From Desulfomicrobium sp. ZS1 (GTDB taxonomy: Bacteria > Desulfobacterota > Desulfovibrionia > Desulfovibrionales > Desulfomicrobiaceae), in assembly GCF_024204645.1 (NCBI RefSeq), contig NZ_CP100351.1, positions 1,860,001 through 1,924,000 of the forward strand: a stretch of DNA of 64,000 nt, in the 5' to 3' direction. The notes below the pieces were generated by a model. The model was not told the origin of the DNA. It ran no database searches and saw nothing but the letters and a program-made list of their open reading frames with translations. Below are positions 40,166 to 49,970 of this stretch, in pieces. The position numbers were made by a program, and so were the translations under genes. Position 1 is the stretch's first letter; each line of letters opens with the position of its first letter.

Positions 40166-41875
40166 TTATTCAGATAACGGCGTAAAAGCGAAGTCCTGCA
40201 CGTCCACCAGGCCCTTGTCCGTCAAGCGAAGCCTTGGGATGACCGGCAGGGAAAGAAAAGAGAGCTGCATGAAAGGGTTGATGTTTTCCGGGCAGCCGAG
40301 TTCGCGAGCACTGGCGTTCAAGTGATCCAGCCCGGTCGCAATGATTTCGGGATCCTGATCGCTCATCAGCCCGGCCAGGGGCAAGGGCACCAGGTTGAGC
40401 ACCCAGCCGTCGCGCACGCACACAAATCCCCCGCCACAGTCGGCCAGAGCTCGCACGGCCAAAAGCATGTCGCTGTCCGAGACACCGGCCACGATCAGAT
40501 TGTGGGAATCGTGGGCCACGGTGCTCGCAATGGCGCCGCTTTTCAGTCCCAGGCCCCGCACCAGCCCGAGCCCCACGCCGCCGCTGCCGTGATGGCGCTC
40601 GAAAACGGCCAGCTTGGCCACATCGTTTTCGGGGTCCGCCGTGATCAGGCCATCACGGATCACCGGCTCCACCATGTCCATCTCAGTCACGATCTGCCCC
40701 GGAACAGTGCGGATGACGCGGACTTTTTTCCCGTCAGCCGGAGCGGGTATTTTGAGACAGGACGGTCCAATCTCGCCCAGATGCACGCTTCGTGTCACGG
40801 TCAGGTCCGTCGCGACGGGCCGCCAGGAAGCGGGCGCGATCACTTTTCCGTCCAGATAAGTCTGAAAAATGGAAAACGACTCAAGGTCATCAAGCAACAC
40901 AAAATCCGCTCGGTAGCCCGGTGCCACGGCGCCCCTGCGGCGCAGGCCGAAATAGCGGGCGGTGTTGATGGAGGCCATCTGAATGGCCCGCAAGGGGGAC
41001 AGCCCCCGGCTCACGGCCAGCCGGATGGTGTGGTCCAAATGTCCGTCGCGCAAGAGGTCGTCGCAGTGGCGGTCGTCGGTGACCAGGGAGCAGTTCTGGC
41101 TGTTGAAGTCGTTTATGAGCGGCAGCAGGTCGAAGAGATTCTTTTCAGAACTACCCTCGCGGATCATGACATGCATGCCCGCCCGCAGCTTTTCCCGGGC
41201 CTCGTCCAAATGACATGCTTCGTGATCGCTGCCCGGCCCGGCCAGAATGTAGGCGTTCAGGTCGAAACCCGAAAGACCCGGAGCGTGCCCGTCAACGGGA
41301 CGGTCCCCGGCCGCGACGAGCTTGCCCATGACCTGCGGGTCCTGATACAATACTCCGGGATAATTCATCATTTCAGCAAGACCCAGAATACGCTCCGGGT
41401 ACTCCTTGAACATGGCCGCGATGTCCTGGGCGGTGATGGTCGCTCCGGAGGTTTCCAGGTGCGTGGCCGGGACGCAGGAAGGCATCATGCAGCGGATATC
41501 AAGAGGCAAGTCGCGGGTAGTTTCAAGCAGCCATCTGATCCCGTCCAGGCCCAAGACATTGGCCAACTCATGCGGATCGCAAACGACCACGGCTGTGCCG
41601 TGGCCCGCCACCACCTGCGCGAACCGGATGGGGTCGAGCAGGGTGGACTCGATGTGGATATGCCCCTCGATCAGTCCCGGGCAGAGGTATCGTCCGCAGG
41701 CATCCACGACCTGAAGAGCCTCATATTCGCCGAAACCGACGATGATCCCGTTCTTAACGCCAACGCTCGCAGGATGAATTTCCCCGGAAAGAACGTTGAT
41801 CACCTGACAGTTACGAACCAGCAAATCCACAGGGGCCTCGCCCCGGGCGGCATGCAGCAGGCTGTTCATAGGCAT
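40166..41875 (-). CDS. ade: Adenine deaminase
   Basis: The 569-residue amidohydrolase converts adenine to hypoxanthine and ammonia in purine salvage. Metal-binding HIHIES (GLIEGHIHIESTLLDP) and the later motifs DGHAPGLSG, SDHEACHLDEA, LVTDDRHCDDLL are all present, and the C-terminal domain carries the GLGLKSGAIASTVAHDSHNL signature. The start is taken at 41875, where GAGGTGAAT precedes ATG; an in-frame extension to 41944 overlaps the upstream gene. It is the last gene of a three-gene minus-strand run with two acyltransferases, 29 bases after the previous stop. Confidence 0.96.
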   Translation of the reverse strand: MPMNSLLHAARGEAPVDLLVRNCQVINVLSGEIHPASVGVKNGIIVGFGEYEALQVVDACGRYLCPGLIEGHIHIESTLLDPIRFAQVVAGHGTAVVVCDPHELANVLGLDGIRWLLETTRDLPLDIRCMMPSCVPATHLETSGATITAQDIAAMFKEYPERILGLAEMMNYPGVLYQDPQVMGKLVAAGDRPVDGHAPGLSGFDLNAYILAGPGSDHEACHLDEAREKLRAGMHVMIREGSSEKNLFDLLPLINDFNSQNCSLVTDDRHCDDLLRDGHLDHTIRLAVSRGLSPLRAIQMASINTARYFGLRRRGAVAPGYRADFVLLDDLESFSIFQTYLDGKVIAPASWRPVATDLTVTRSVHLGEIGPSCLKIPAPADGKKVRVIRTVPGQIVTEMDMVEPVIRDGLITADPENDVAKLAVFERHHGSGGVGLGLVRGLGLKSGAIASTVAHDSHNLIVAGVSDSDMLLAVRALADCGGGFVCVRDGWVLNLVPLPLAGLMSDQDPEIIATGLDHLNASARELGCPENINPFMQLSFLSLPVIPRLRLTDKGLVDVQDFAFTPLSE

Positions 41876-41904
41876 ATTCACCTCGTCTTGTTGGAAAAAT
41901 CCGG

Positions 41905-42774
41905 TCAGGGCCGCGTTTTCCAGCGTCTGTGCATCCAGAACCACTGTTCCGGATAACGCAGCACCATCTTCTCCACGGCCTCGGTATAAAAACGACAGAT
42001 CTGTTCGATGCGTTCCGCCCTGCTGCCTTCAAGCGTCGCGGTATCCAGGCACGGCAGGGTCACAGCCCGGAATCGGCCCTCGGGCAGACGAATGAGGAAA
42101 AAAGGCCAGACCTCGGCCTTGGCGCGCAAAGCCAGGATGGCCGGCCCCTTGTTCACTGCGGCGACCTTGCCCAGAAAGGGCAGGAACTGCGCCTCGGCTC
42201 TCTTGCAGTTGTGGTCGACAAGAAAAGCGCAGAGTCCACCGCTACGCAGTTTCCCCAGGGCTTCGGTCGCGGCCTCGCGATGGGGTAGCACTCGGATTTT
42301 GCTTTGAGTGCGCATGTGCATCAAGAGGTCGGCCAGGGCAGCATCCTTGGGCAGACGGGCCACGACCTGACAATCAGTCTTGATGTTGAAACGCTTGAGC
42401 ACTCCGCCTAAAAGTTCCCAGCATCCAAGATGCCCGGTCACGCCCACGACAGGTCGCAATGTGGAGCCCATCCGGACAAAGAGATCCGGATTTTCGTATT
42501 CGATGCGCTCTTCCAAAAAACGGTGGTCCATGTAGCGAGCGTGAAAAAGCTCCAGAAAGGAGCAGGCGCTGTGCTGAAAACTGGCCTTGGCCAGCGCTCT
42601 CGCCTCACGCTCATCCAGGCCAAGGCGTTCCTGCATGCAGGCCGTAGTTTCTTTGCGCCGAGAAGGCAGAACGGCCCAGATGAGTTTGCCGATTCCGTTT
42701 CCAAGGGCATGCAACCGCGCAAGCGACAAGGACGTGCCAAGGGGCAAAAAAACATTGTAGACTATATGTCTCAC
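41905..42774 (-). CDS. LpxL/HtrB-family acyltransferase
   Basis: The 289-residue membrane-associated protein has the family motif H-x4-E in TGHLGCWELLGG (about 114-125), later VDHNCKRAEAQFLPFLGK and the C-terminal PEQWFWMHRRWKTRP. LpxL-type enzymes add a secondary acyl chain to the lipid A precursor using acyl carrier protein. The GTG start overlaps the stop of the upstream acyltransferase gene (GTGA at 42771-42774), so translation is coupled. Confidence 0.92.
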   Translation of the reverse strand: MRHIVYNVFLPLGTSLSLARLHALGNGIGKLIWAVLPSRRKETTACMQERLGLDEREARALAKASFQHSACSFLELFHARYMDHRFLEERIEYENPDLFVRMGSTLRPVVGVTGHLGCWELLGGVLKRFNIKTDCQVVARLPKDAALADLLMHMRTQSKIRVLPHREAATEALGKLRSGGLCAFLVDHNCKRAEAQFLPFLGKVAAVNKGPAILALRAKAEVWPFFLIRLPEGRFRAVTLPCLDTATLEGSRAERIEQICRFYTEAVEKMVLRYPEQWFWMHRRWKTRP

Positions 42775-43415
42775 GCGTTTTTTCCAAGAGAGTTCATGAT
42801 CTGTTCAAGATATTCGCACTGCCTTTGCATTTCCGCAGGATCATCTCCGGGATCAGGCAGGACGATGGGTTCGCCGTAAATGATGGTGCATCTGGAAAAC
42901 GGCCACGGCAATTGAAATTTATCCCAGGCGCGATGAAAGACTTTTGCCCGGCTCATCACGGCCCGAACCGGCACAATGGGCGAACCTGCGAGCCTGGCCA
43001 AAAAGAGCGCTCCGGGCTTGACCTTGTGACGCGGACCGCGCGGCCCGTCAACAGTGAAAATGACGCCCACGCCCTGCTCGTCCATGACCCGCTTGGCCGC
43101 GATCAGGGCCCGCATGCCGCCGCGCGAACTGGAGCCACGCACGCTCATAAAGCCGAAACTCTTCAGCGCCGCGGCCAGGATTTCCCCGTCCTTGCTCTGG
43201 CTGACCACGCAGGCCATACGCTCACCGGCATGGGCCGGGATGAGCGGAAAAATCTCGTCATGCCAGAGCATGATCACGGGCCGCTTGGCGCGCAACTGCG
43301 GGTCCGTGAAAACAGCGGTATTGATACGCTCAACACGCAGGGTCAGGTGCCACAGACGCACAAACCAGGCCAAAACGGCACCCAGAAACCTGGGAGAAAC
43401 GGGAACCCGCACCAT
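42771..43415 (-). CDS. DUF374-family lysophospholipid/Kdo-lipid acyltransferase
   Basis: The 214-residue product (start at 43415 after AAGGAG) carries the PlsC-like segments of DUF374 proteins: VIMLWHDEIFPLI, VSQSKDGEILA, FGFMSVRGSSSRGG and FTVDGPRGPRHKVKPG. DUF374 proteins are predicted acyltransferases of the lipid A/LPS pathway and often adjoin lpxL or waaA, as here. The open frame to 43514 starts with TTG and has no clear ribosome-binding site. Confidence 0.88.
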   Translation of the reverse strand: MVRVPVSPRFLGAVLAWFVRLWHLTLRVERINTAVFTDPQLRAKRPVIMLWHDEIFPLIPAHAGERMACVVSQSKDGEILAAALKSFGFMSVRGSSSRGGMRALIAAKRVMDEQGVGVIFTVDGPRGPRHKVKPGALFLARLAGSPIVPVRAVMSRAKVFHRAWDKFQLPWPFSRCTIIYGEPIVLPDPGDDPAEMQRQCEYLEQIMNSLGKNA

Positions 43416-43541
43416 GCAACTCCTTATCAAACCGGTAGAGAATCGATTTTTTCGATGGAAAGATAAAAAAAGTATAGGTTTAAACGATTTGACCAGAAGC
43501 CGGGACCGCGTCAATCATCCGGAAAAAAAGGGAGTCTCACC

Positions 43542-44162
43542 ATGCCCATCGTCCTCAATTGCGAAAACGAACCATGCCCCAACCCCGTATTGCGTTGCAA
43601 GCGGCTTCTGGACGAGCAAACGCCTCAAAAATTGGAAGTCATCGTCGACAACGAGGCGGCCATGGACAACGTCAGCCGCTATCTGGCCAGCAAGGGCATG
43701 CGCGTAGACGAGACGAACAAGGTCGGCAAATTGTGGACCATCAAGGCCTCGCAGGCTGGTTCCACGGACGCCTCCCCTGCCGTTCAGACGTCACCGGCGC
43801 ACGCAGAGCCCAAACAGGTCGGCACGCCCAAAATTCTGGTCTTTCTGACATCCGACACCATGGGACAGGGAGACGACACCCTGGGCTCCCGGCTGATGGG
43901 CAATTTCCTGAACACCCTGCCGGAGCTTGGCGAGGCATTGTGGCGCATCATCATGGTCAACGGCGCGGTGAAGCTGGCCACGGCGACAAACCCGGCCATA
44001 GAAGCGCTCAAAAAACTCGAAGCCGCAGGCGTGTCCATTCTGGTCTGCGGCACCTGCCTGGAGTTCTTCAAACTCATGGATCAGAAGGAAGTCGGCCAGG
44101 TCACCAACATGCTCGACGTGGTCACCAGCCAGCAGGTGGCGGACAAGGTCATCACCGTATAG
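43542..44162 (+). CDS. yedF: YedF-type sulfurtransferase-like selenium metabolism protein
   Basis: The 206-residue protein fuses an N-terminal TusA-like domain (residues 1-75, with the conserved CPNPVLRCKRLL) to a C-terminal DsrE-like domain (about 95-206; VFLTSDTMGQGDDTLGSRLM, ILVCGTCLEFF with a conserved Cys). Such YedF proteins occur beside selenium-handling genes in anaerobes. It converges on the rhodanese and fdhD genes, which fits a role in supplying sulfur or selenium for formate dehydrogenase. The specific reaction is not established. Confidence 0.9.
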   Translation: MPIVLNCENEPCPNPVLRCKRLLDEQTPQKLEVIVDNEAAMDNVSRYLASKGMRVDETNKVGKLWTIKASQAGSTDASPAVQTSPAHAEPKQVGTPKILVFLTSDTMGQGDDTLGSRLMGNFLNTLPELGEALWRIIMVNGAVKLATATNPAIEALKKLEAAGVSILVCGTCLEFFKLMDQKEVGQVTNMLDVVTSQQVADKVITV

Positions 44163-44179
44163 CGCGCAACGCAATTGCG

Positions 44180-44632
44180 TTATGAACGCGGACCTGGAAC
44201 AGCCGCCTGGTCCGCGTTCCACATCGACAGCGGCAGCCCGGCTTCTTTCCAGGCCAGAATCCCGCCGCGCAGATCGTAGACGATCCGAAATCCCAACTCA
44301 TCCGCCATTTTCAACACTTGCGAGCTGCGATTGCCGCTGCGGCAGTACATGAAGATGGTCGCGTCGCGATCCAACTCCGCAAAACGCTCCCTGAAATCAG
44401 GCGCGTAGTAGTCCAGCAGCGCAGCCCCCTGGAGGTGCCCCTGTCGGAATTCCTGCTCGGTGCGCACGTCCAGGATGACGAAGGCGGGATTGTCTTTGTT
44501 TTGACGCATGATCTCGACGGCTGCGGCGGGATTGAGCAAACGCCCATCCTGTTCCAGACATCCGCCCATCAACAGCAGCACGGCCACCGTCACAAGCCGC
44601 AGTGTCACCCACAGGTGAAAACACGCGTTCAC
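44180..44632 (-). CDS. Rhodanese-domain lipoprotein
   Basis: The 150-residue protein starts with a lipoprotein signal (VTVAVLLLMGGC), so Cys23 or so would be acylated and the protein anchored on the outside of the inner membrane or in the outer membrane. The rhodanese domain follows (VILDVRTEQEFRQGHLQGA) with catalytic Cys in MYCRSGNRS. Rhodaneses move sulfane sulfur. Its GTG start overlaps the fdhD stop codon, so the two are co-translated. Confidence 0.92.
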   Translation of the reverse strand: MNACFHLWVTLRLVTVAVLLLMGGCLEQDGRLLNPAAAVEIMRQNKDNPAFVILDVRTEQEFRQGHLQGAALLDYYAPDFRERFAELDRDATIFMYCRSGNRSSQVLKMADELGFRIVYDLRGGILAWKEAGLPLSMWNADQAAVPGPRS

Positions 44633-45423
44633 AGAATCCGCTCCGCAGCCGAGAAAATGGAAAACCGGTTCTGGCGTGCGAACCCGATGAGGGTCAGGTT
44701 CATTTCCCGCGCCAGCAACACGGCCTGGTGGGTCGGAGCGCCCAGGGAAACCAGCACGGGGATACCGGCCCTTCTGCCCTTGTGCACGATCTCCGAGGAG
44801 ATGCGCCCCGAGGTGATCATGACCGTTCGCGCCAGGTTCACGCCCTGGGCCAGGGCCCGGCCCACGACCTTGTCGGCGGCGTTGTGGCGGCCGACGTCGT
44901 CGCGGATCAGCTCCGGATCCTCCCCTTCCACGCTGAGGGCCACTGTGTGCACGCCGCCCGTGGCATGGTGCAGGTCCGAATAGCGACGAAACCAGTTGGC
45001 CAATTCCTGCACGCGCCCGGCGGGCAGAGTGAACCCGGCGGGCAGCGGAGCGCTCCCCGCCAGTTCCAGGGCGCTGGCGAACATGACGCCCTTGCCGCAG
45101 CCGGATGTGAAGGTGCGGCGAGAGAGCTGCTCCGGCTCCACGTCACAGGCTAGGGTGACGCGCACGACCCAGACGGCCGGGTCAACCTCGCAGCCCAAAA
45201 AATCCTCTGGTCGGACCAGCAATCCGGATGTGTGCAGAAAACCGCGGGCCAGATCGCAAAGGTGTTCGGGCGTGCACATCAGGGTGGCGATCTCCGTGGC
45301 ACCGGCCATGATGGTCACGGGCACTTCCGTGGCCACGACATCGGTCTCCTGCGCGAAACCGGCGGCCGTGACCTTGACTATATCCATCTGCACCAGAGGT
45401 TCCAAAGGCTGGGGATCTGCCAT
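44629..45423 (-). CDS. fdhD: FdhD, formate dehydrogenase accessory sulfurtransferase
   Basis: The 264-residue protein (start at 45423, AAGGAG upstream) carries FdhD motifs: ATEVPVTIMAGA, LMCTPEHLCDLARGFL, TSGCGKG, TGGVHTVAL, RDDVGRHNAADKVVG and TSGRISSEIVHK. FdhD transfers sulfur from a cysteine desulfurase to the molybdenum or tungsten cofactor of formate dehydrogenase. The active-loop motif has a single Cys (SGCGKG), whereas the E. coli protein has a CxxC pair. Its downstream neighbour encodes a rhodanese lipoprotein. Confidence 0.95.
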   Translation of the reverse strand: MADPQPLEPLVQMDIVKVTAAGFAQETDVVATEVPVTIMAGATEIATLMCTPEHLCDLARGFLHTSGLLVRPEDFLGCEVDPAVWVVRVTLACDVEPEQLSRRTFTSGCGKGVMFASALELAGSAPLPAGFTLPAGRVQELANWFRRYSDLHHATGGVHTVALSVEGEDPELIRDDVGRHNAADKVVGRALAQGVNLARTVMITSGRISSEIVHKGRRAGIPVLVSLGAPTHQAVLLAREMNLTLIGFARQNRFSIFSAAERIL

Positions 45424-45753
45424 GGGGACTCCTTGAAAAAAATGGTGAACGCCGCCGTTATCGACCGCGGCAGACACAGCGGCAAGGCGAGACAAGATCG
45501 CCAGGCACGGGAATGTCCTACTTGCAGCCCGCCTCCTGTCAAGGCGAAGAATCGCCTTCCCGCCGAGTTAACTGGAAATATCGCGAGAGGGGCCTCTTCG
45601 TGACAAAGTTCACATTTGAGTCCTTGCCCTCCAGCAGGTAAGAATATAAGGGAAAAAATCAACCCGAGGGACGCCCGGACTCTTTTATTTCCCCCTGCGG
45701 AAGATGAAAAAAGGGTCACGGGAACCAGATCTGGAACATTCAAGGAGGAAATG
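45424..45753. other. Divergent intergenic region between fdhD and the cytochrome c3 gene
   Basis: These 330 bases should hold both promoters. I see no further gene. An AAGGAGGA ribosome-binding site lies at 45742-45749. Confidence 0.5.
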
Positions 45754-46158
45754 ATGAACCGTCTTCGTACGCTGGCCCTGGTAGGACTGATATTTTTAGG
45801 CAGCGCCACGATCGCCTTGAGCGAAACTTTCGAGATTCCCGAGAGCGTGACCATGAGCCCGCAGCACTTTGAAGGCTACACGCCCAAAAAAGGGGATGTG
45901 ACCTTCAATCATGCTTCACACATGGATATCGCCTGCCAGCAGTGCCACCACACCGTGGCTGACACCTACACCATTGAAAGCTGCATGACCGAAGGGTGTC
46001 ACGACAACGTCAAGGAACGGACGGAAATTTCCTCGGTCTACCGGACCTTCCACACCACCCAGGACAAGGAAAAGAGCTGTGTGGGCTGTCACCGCGAGCT
46101 CAAACGCCAAGGCCCCAGCGACGCCCCCCTGGCCTGCAACAGCTGTCACGTGCAGTAA
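45754..46158 (+). CDS. Tetraheme cytochrome c3 (class III)
   Basis: The precursor has 134 residues: a signal peptide (RLRTLALVGLIFLGSATIALS) cleaved before ETFEIPES, then a mature protein of about 110 residues with four heme sites: CQQCH, CMTEGCH (the CX4CH form typical of c3), CVGCH and CNSCH, plus distal histidines such as FNHASH and FHTT. Cytochrome c3 carries electrons between periplasmic hydrogenase, formate dehydrogenase and membrane complexes. The sequence recalls the D. norvegicum protein. Start 45754 is preferred to 45751 for spacing from AGGAGG. Confidence 0.97.
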   Translation: MNRLRTLALVGLIFLGSATIALSETFEIPESVTMSPQHFEGYTPKKGDVTFNHASHMDIACQQCHHTVADTYTIESCMTEGCHDNVKERTEISSVYRTFHTTQDKEKSCVGCHRELKRQGPSDAPLACNSCHVQ

Positions 46159-46181
46159 CTCTCCCGCCCCCCTTATGACAG

Positions 46182-46209
46182 TGTAGCTCCAGACTCCGTT
46201 GGAGCTACA
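46182..46209 (+). terminator. Hairpin after cytochrome c3 (possible terminator)
   Basis: TGTAGCTCCA and TGGAGCTACA pair perfectly over ten bases around an 8-base loop, but no T run follows, so termination is uncertain. Confidence 0.5.
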
Positions 46210-46236
46210 TAAGTGTTGAGATGTACGGTACGCGGC

Positions 46237-46405
46237 CCGTTGTCGATGCGGTCCTCAGCCCCGCCGGAACTCCTTCGCCGGCCTCGTAGAGTTGAATCGT
46301 TGCGTGCAGGGCGCAAAATCCGGACAGCCCTCCAGGCAACGATTCAACAAACGATGCCTGGCTCAGTCAGACAGCCGACGAGGCTGATGACCACATCGAC
46401 AACGG
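46237..46405 (-). repeat. Structured dispersed repeat, copy B (opposite orientation to A)
   Basis: Outer arms CCGTTGTCGATG (46237-46248) and CATCGACAACGG (46394-46405) pair, with a weaker extension inward. The inner stem is a perfect 13-mer GTTGAATCGTTGC (46291-46303) with GCAACGATTCAAC (46336-46348). The conserved strands are present as reverse complements: GGAACTCCTTCGCCGGCCTC (46266 onward) and AAACGATGCCTGGCTCAGTC (46349 onward). Confidence 0.82.
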
Positions 46406-46485
46406 ACCTTGACGCACTGGCGGGAATATTTTTGCGGCTCGCCATACCCGCGAAACCGATTTCCACCGCCATTACCAGAGCCAAA

Positions 46486-46656
46486 GCGTTCCGGTTCGCT
46501 CCGGAAAGGGCTCTCGACTGTCTGACTGAGCCAGGCATCGTTGGTTTTCCCGTCGCCACCCGTTTTTCCACGCTCAATCGCCCTGCACGCGACGGGTAAA
46601 CCTTACGAGGCCCGCGAAGGAGTTTCGAGAGACCTTTCCGGAGCGAACCGGAACGC
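46486..46656 (+). repeat. Structured dispersed repeat, copy C
   Basis: Outer arms 46486-46516 and 46626-46656 pair over 30 of 31 bases (GCGTTCCGGTTCGCTCCGG on the 5' side). The inner stem GGTTTTCCCGTCG (46543-46555) pairs with CGACGGGTAAACC (46590-46602) with one mismatch. Conserved strands: GACTGTCTGACTGAGCCAGG (46516 onward) and GAGGCCCGCGAAGGAGTTTC (46607 onward), the second identical to copy A. Confidence 0.85.
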
Positions 46657-46790
46657 GACGCCCTGAGCAGCCCCAAACTCTTCCGCTCTGCACACGGCGG
46701 GTAAACCTTACGAGGCCCGCGAAGGAGTTTCGAGAGACCTTTCCGGAGCGAACCGGAATGCGACGCCCTGCACAGCCCCAAATTCTTCTT
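46591..46790 (+). repeat. Tandem duplication of the 3' half of copy C (105-bp period)
   Basis: The block from GGGTAAACCTTACGAGG through GAACCGGAACGCGACGCCC and CAGCCCCAAA at 46594-46680 is repeated 105 bases later (from 46699) with few changes (for example GGAACGCG against GGAATGCG). The second unit has no matching 5' half, so it cannot form the full structure. Confidence 0.88.
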
Positions 46791-46887
46791 CAAGCCCTTT
46801 CATCCTGCACAATCATAATCCTCAAAAATTGACCTCCACCCCCCATTGTGCTTCAGTAATTCCGTACCAAATACACGGAGTTCCAGC

Positions 46888-47606
<719 letters not shown>

Positions 47607-47610
<4 letters not shown>

Positions 47611-49970
47611 GCGCCCTGAACGTAAAACTTCGGCGCGACCTGTGGTCCATGAAAGGGCAGATGGCCGCCGTGGCCCTGGTCATGGCCTGCGGGCTCATGG
47701 TCATGATCATGGCCCGCGGTCTGGTCATGTCTTTGGAAACCGCGCGGGACGAATACTACGCTTCACACCGGCTGTCGGATGTCTTCTGCGACCTCAAACG
47801 CGCCCCGAACGCCATCAAGCAGCGCCTTAAGATGATCGATGGCGCGGCGGCTCTGGAGACGCGGATCAAGGGCACCCTGACCCTGCACCTGCCCGGCCTG
47901 CGCGAACCCGGCGACGGATTGGTCCTGTCCCTGCCTGATGGCCGCCAGACCGAGGTCAATCGCCTGCACCTGCGTCTGGGCCGCCTGCCCGAGCCGTACA
48001 GCGCGCACGAGGTCGTGGTCAGCGTGCCCTTCGCCCAGGCCCACGGCTTCATGCCCGGCCACACCCTGGAGGCCACCATGCACGGGGCGCGCACCACGCT
48101 GCGCATCGTCGGCGTGGGCATCTCGCCCGAGTTCGTGTACGAGACGCGGCCCGGCGAGACCGTGCCCGACAGCCGCCGCTACGGCACCTTCTGGATGAGC
48201 GAAGGAGCTTTGGCCGAAGCCTACGACTTAAGCGGAGCCTTCAACAGCGTCATCCTGACCCTGGCCCCGGGAGCCAAAACCGGGCCCGTGAAGAAAAAAC
48301 TGGACCGCATCCTGGCCCCGTATGGCGCGCTGGTGGCCTTCGACCGCACCGAGCACGTCTCGACCAAGCTCATCGACGACCGCATCGCCATGCTTAAAGG
48401 CTTCGCTATCGCCTTCCCGATCATATTCCTGTCCATCGCCGCCTTCATGACCAGCGCCGCCCTAACGCGGCTGGTGCGCCTGCAACGCGAGCAGATCGCG
48501 CAGCTGAAAGCCTTCGGCTACTCCTCGGCGGCCGTGGGCTGGCACTATTTCCAGTTCGCCCTGGCGGCGGTGCTGGCCGCAACGATCCTGGGCTCCATGG
48601 TCGGCCTGTGGCTGGGACAGAATCTGGTGGAAATCTACCACCGCTTCTTCCAGTTCCCGAACCTCGTCTTCAGGCCCGACTGGTGGGCTTTGGGCCTGGC
48701 ACTGGCCGCCAGCGCCGGCGCGTCCTTCGCGGGGGTGCTGGGCGCGGTACGCCAGGCCGTAAGCCTGCCCCCGGCCGAGGCCATGCGGCCAGAGCCCCCG
48801 GCGCGCTTCGGGCCGTCGCTGCTGGAGCGCTTGGGCCTCTTGCGCCTGCTCTCCCCGACCCAGCGCATGGCTCTGCGCAACCTGGAGCGTAAACCCTGGC
48901 AGGCCCTGTTCACGACCCTGGGTCTGGCCATGGCCACGGCCATCCCCATCGTGCCCGGGGCCATGGGCGACGGCATCGACTATCTCATGGACTTCCAGTG
49001 GCGCTTGGCCCAGCGCCAGGACGCCACCGTGGCCCTCATCGAACCCGGTTCCCCGTCCGCCCTGCACGCATTGGCCGCCATGCCCGGGGTCATGCACGCC
49101 GAGCCTTTTCGCGTGGTCCAGGGCCGCATCGTCAGCGGCCTGCTCGAACGCCGCGTCGGTTTGACCGGCCGCCTGCCAGGCGCGCGCCTGAACCTCCTCC
49201 TCGACGCCGAAGGCCGGACCGTGGACCTGCCCCTGTCGGGCCTGATGCTGTCCGAAAAGCTGGCCGAGGTGCTGGAGCTCGTCCCCGGCGATCCTGTACG
49301 CATCGAGGTCCAGGAAGGACGGCGTCCGGTGCTTGAAACGTTCGTGGCCGGGACCATCACCGATTTCGCCGGAGTGGGCGCGTACATGGACTTTGACGCC
49401 TTGGGGCGGCTCATGGGCGAGGAACGGGTCATAAGCGGGGCGTATCTCGTCCTCGACGAGAACCGCCGCGACCGTTTTCTGCAAGAGGTGTCGGACACCC
49501 CGGCCATCGCCTCGGCCGTGTTCACCTCCTCGGCGCGGGAAAGCTTCCAGTCGGCCATGGGCGACATGATGGGCGTGGTCCAGGCCGTATATTTCGGTTT
49601 CGCCATCATCGTGTCCTGCGGGGTGGTCTACAACGGCGCTCGCATCGCCCTGTCCGAACGCACCCGCGACCTGGCCACGCTGCGCGTACTGGGCTTCTCC
49701 GAGGCCGAGACCACCGTCGTCCTGCTTTCGGAACTCGCGGTGCTGACCCTGGCGGCCCTGCTGCCCGGCCTGTGGATCGGGACCGAACTGGCCCGCATCC
49801 TGGTCATGACGGCCAACACCGAATCCGTGCGCATGCCGCTGGTGCTGACGGACCGCGCCTATGCCACGGCCGTGCTCATCGTGCTCTCATCCTCCCTGGC
49901 CTCCTTTCTGGTGGTCGGCCGCCGCATCAAAAACCTGCAACTGCTCTCCGTGCTGAAGGCTCCCGAATGA
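47607..49970 (+). CDS. ABC transporter permease, double FtsX domain
   Basis: The 787-residue protein begins with GTG at 47607 inside the end of the ATPase gene. Residues about 15-35 are the first membrane helix, followed by a MacB-like extracytoplasmic domain (about 40-250), three helices (about 265-390; [19 protein letters not shown]), then a second helix-domain-helix unit (about 430-787) ending with a three-helix FtsX domain. Such doubled permeases work with LolD-type ATPases to move substrates or lipids from the periplasmic side. With the HlyD-like adaptor next door it probably forms a tripartite exporter. Substrate unknown. Confidence 0.92.

Noticed and set aside
40322-41956. 544-codon plus-strand frame opposite adenine deaminase
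   Set aside because: Antisense shadow of ade, whose metal-binding motifs are intact.
46182-46791. Possible CRISPR array or integron cassette array in the hairpin-rich region
   Set aside because: Repeats are long inverted structures with variable arms, not short direct repeats with unique spacers; no cas or integrase gene is present, and attC core sites are not seen.
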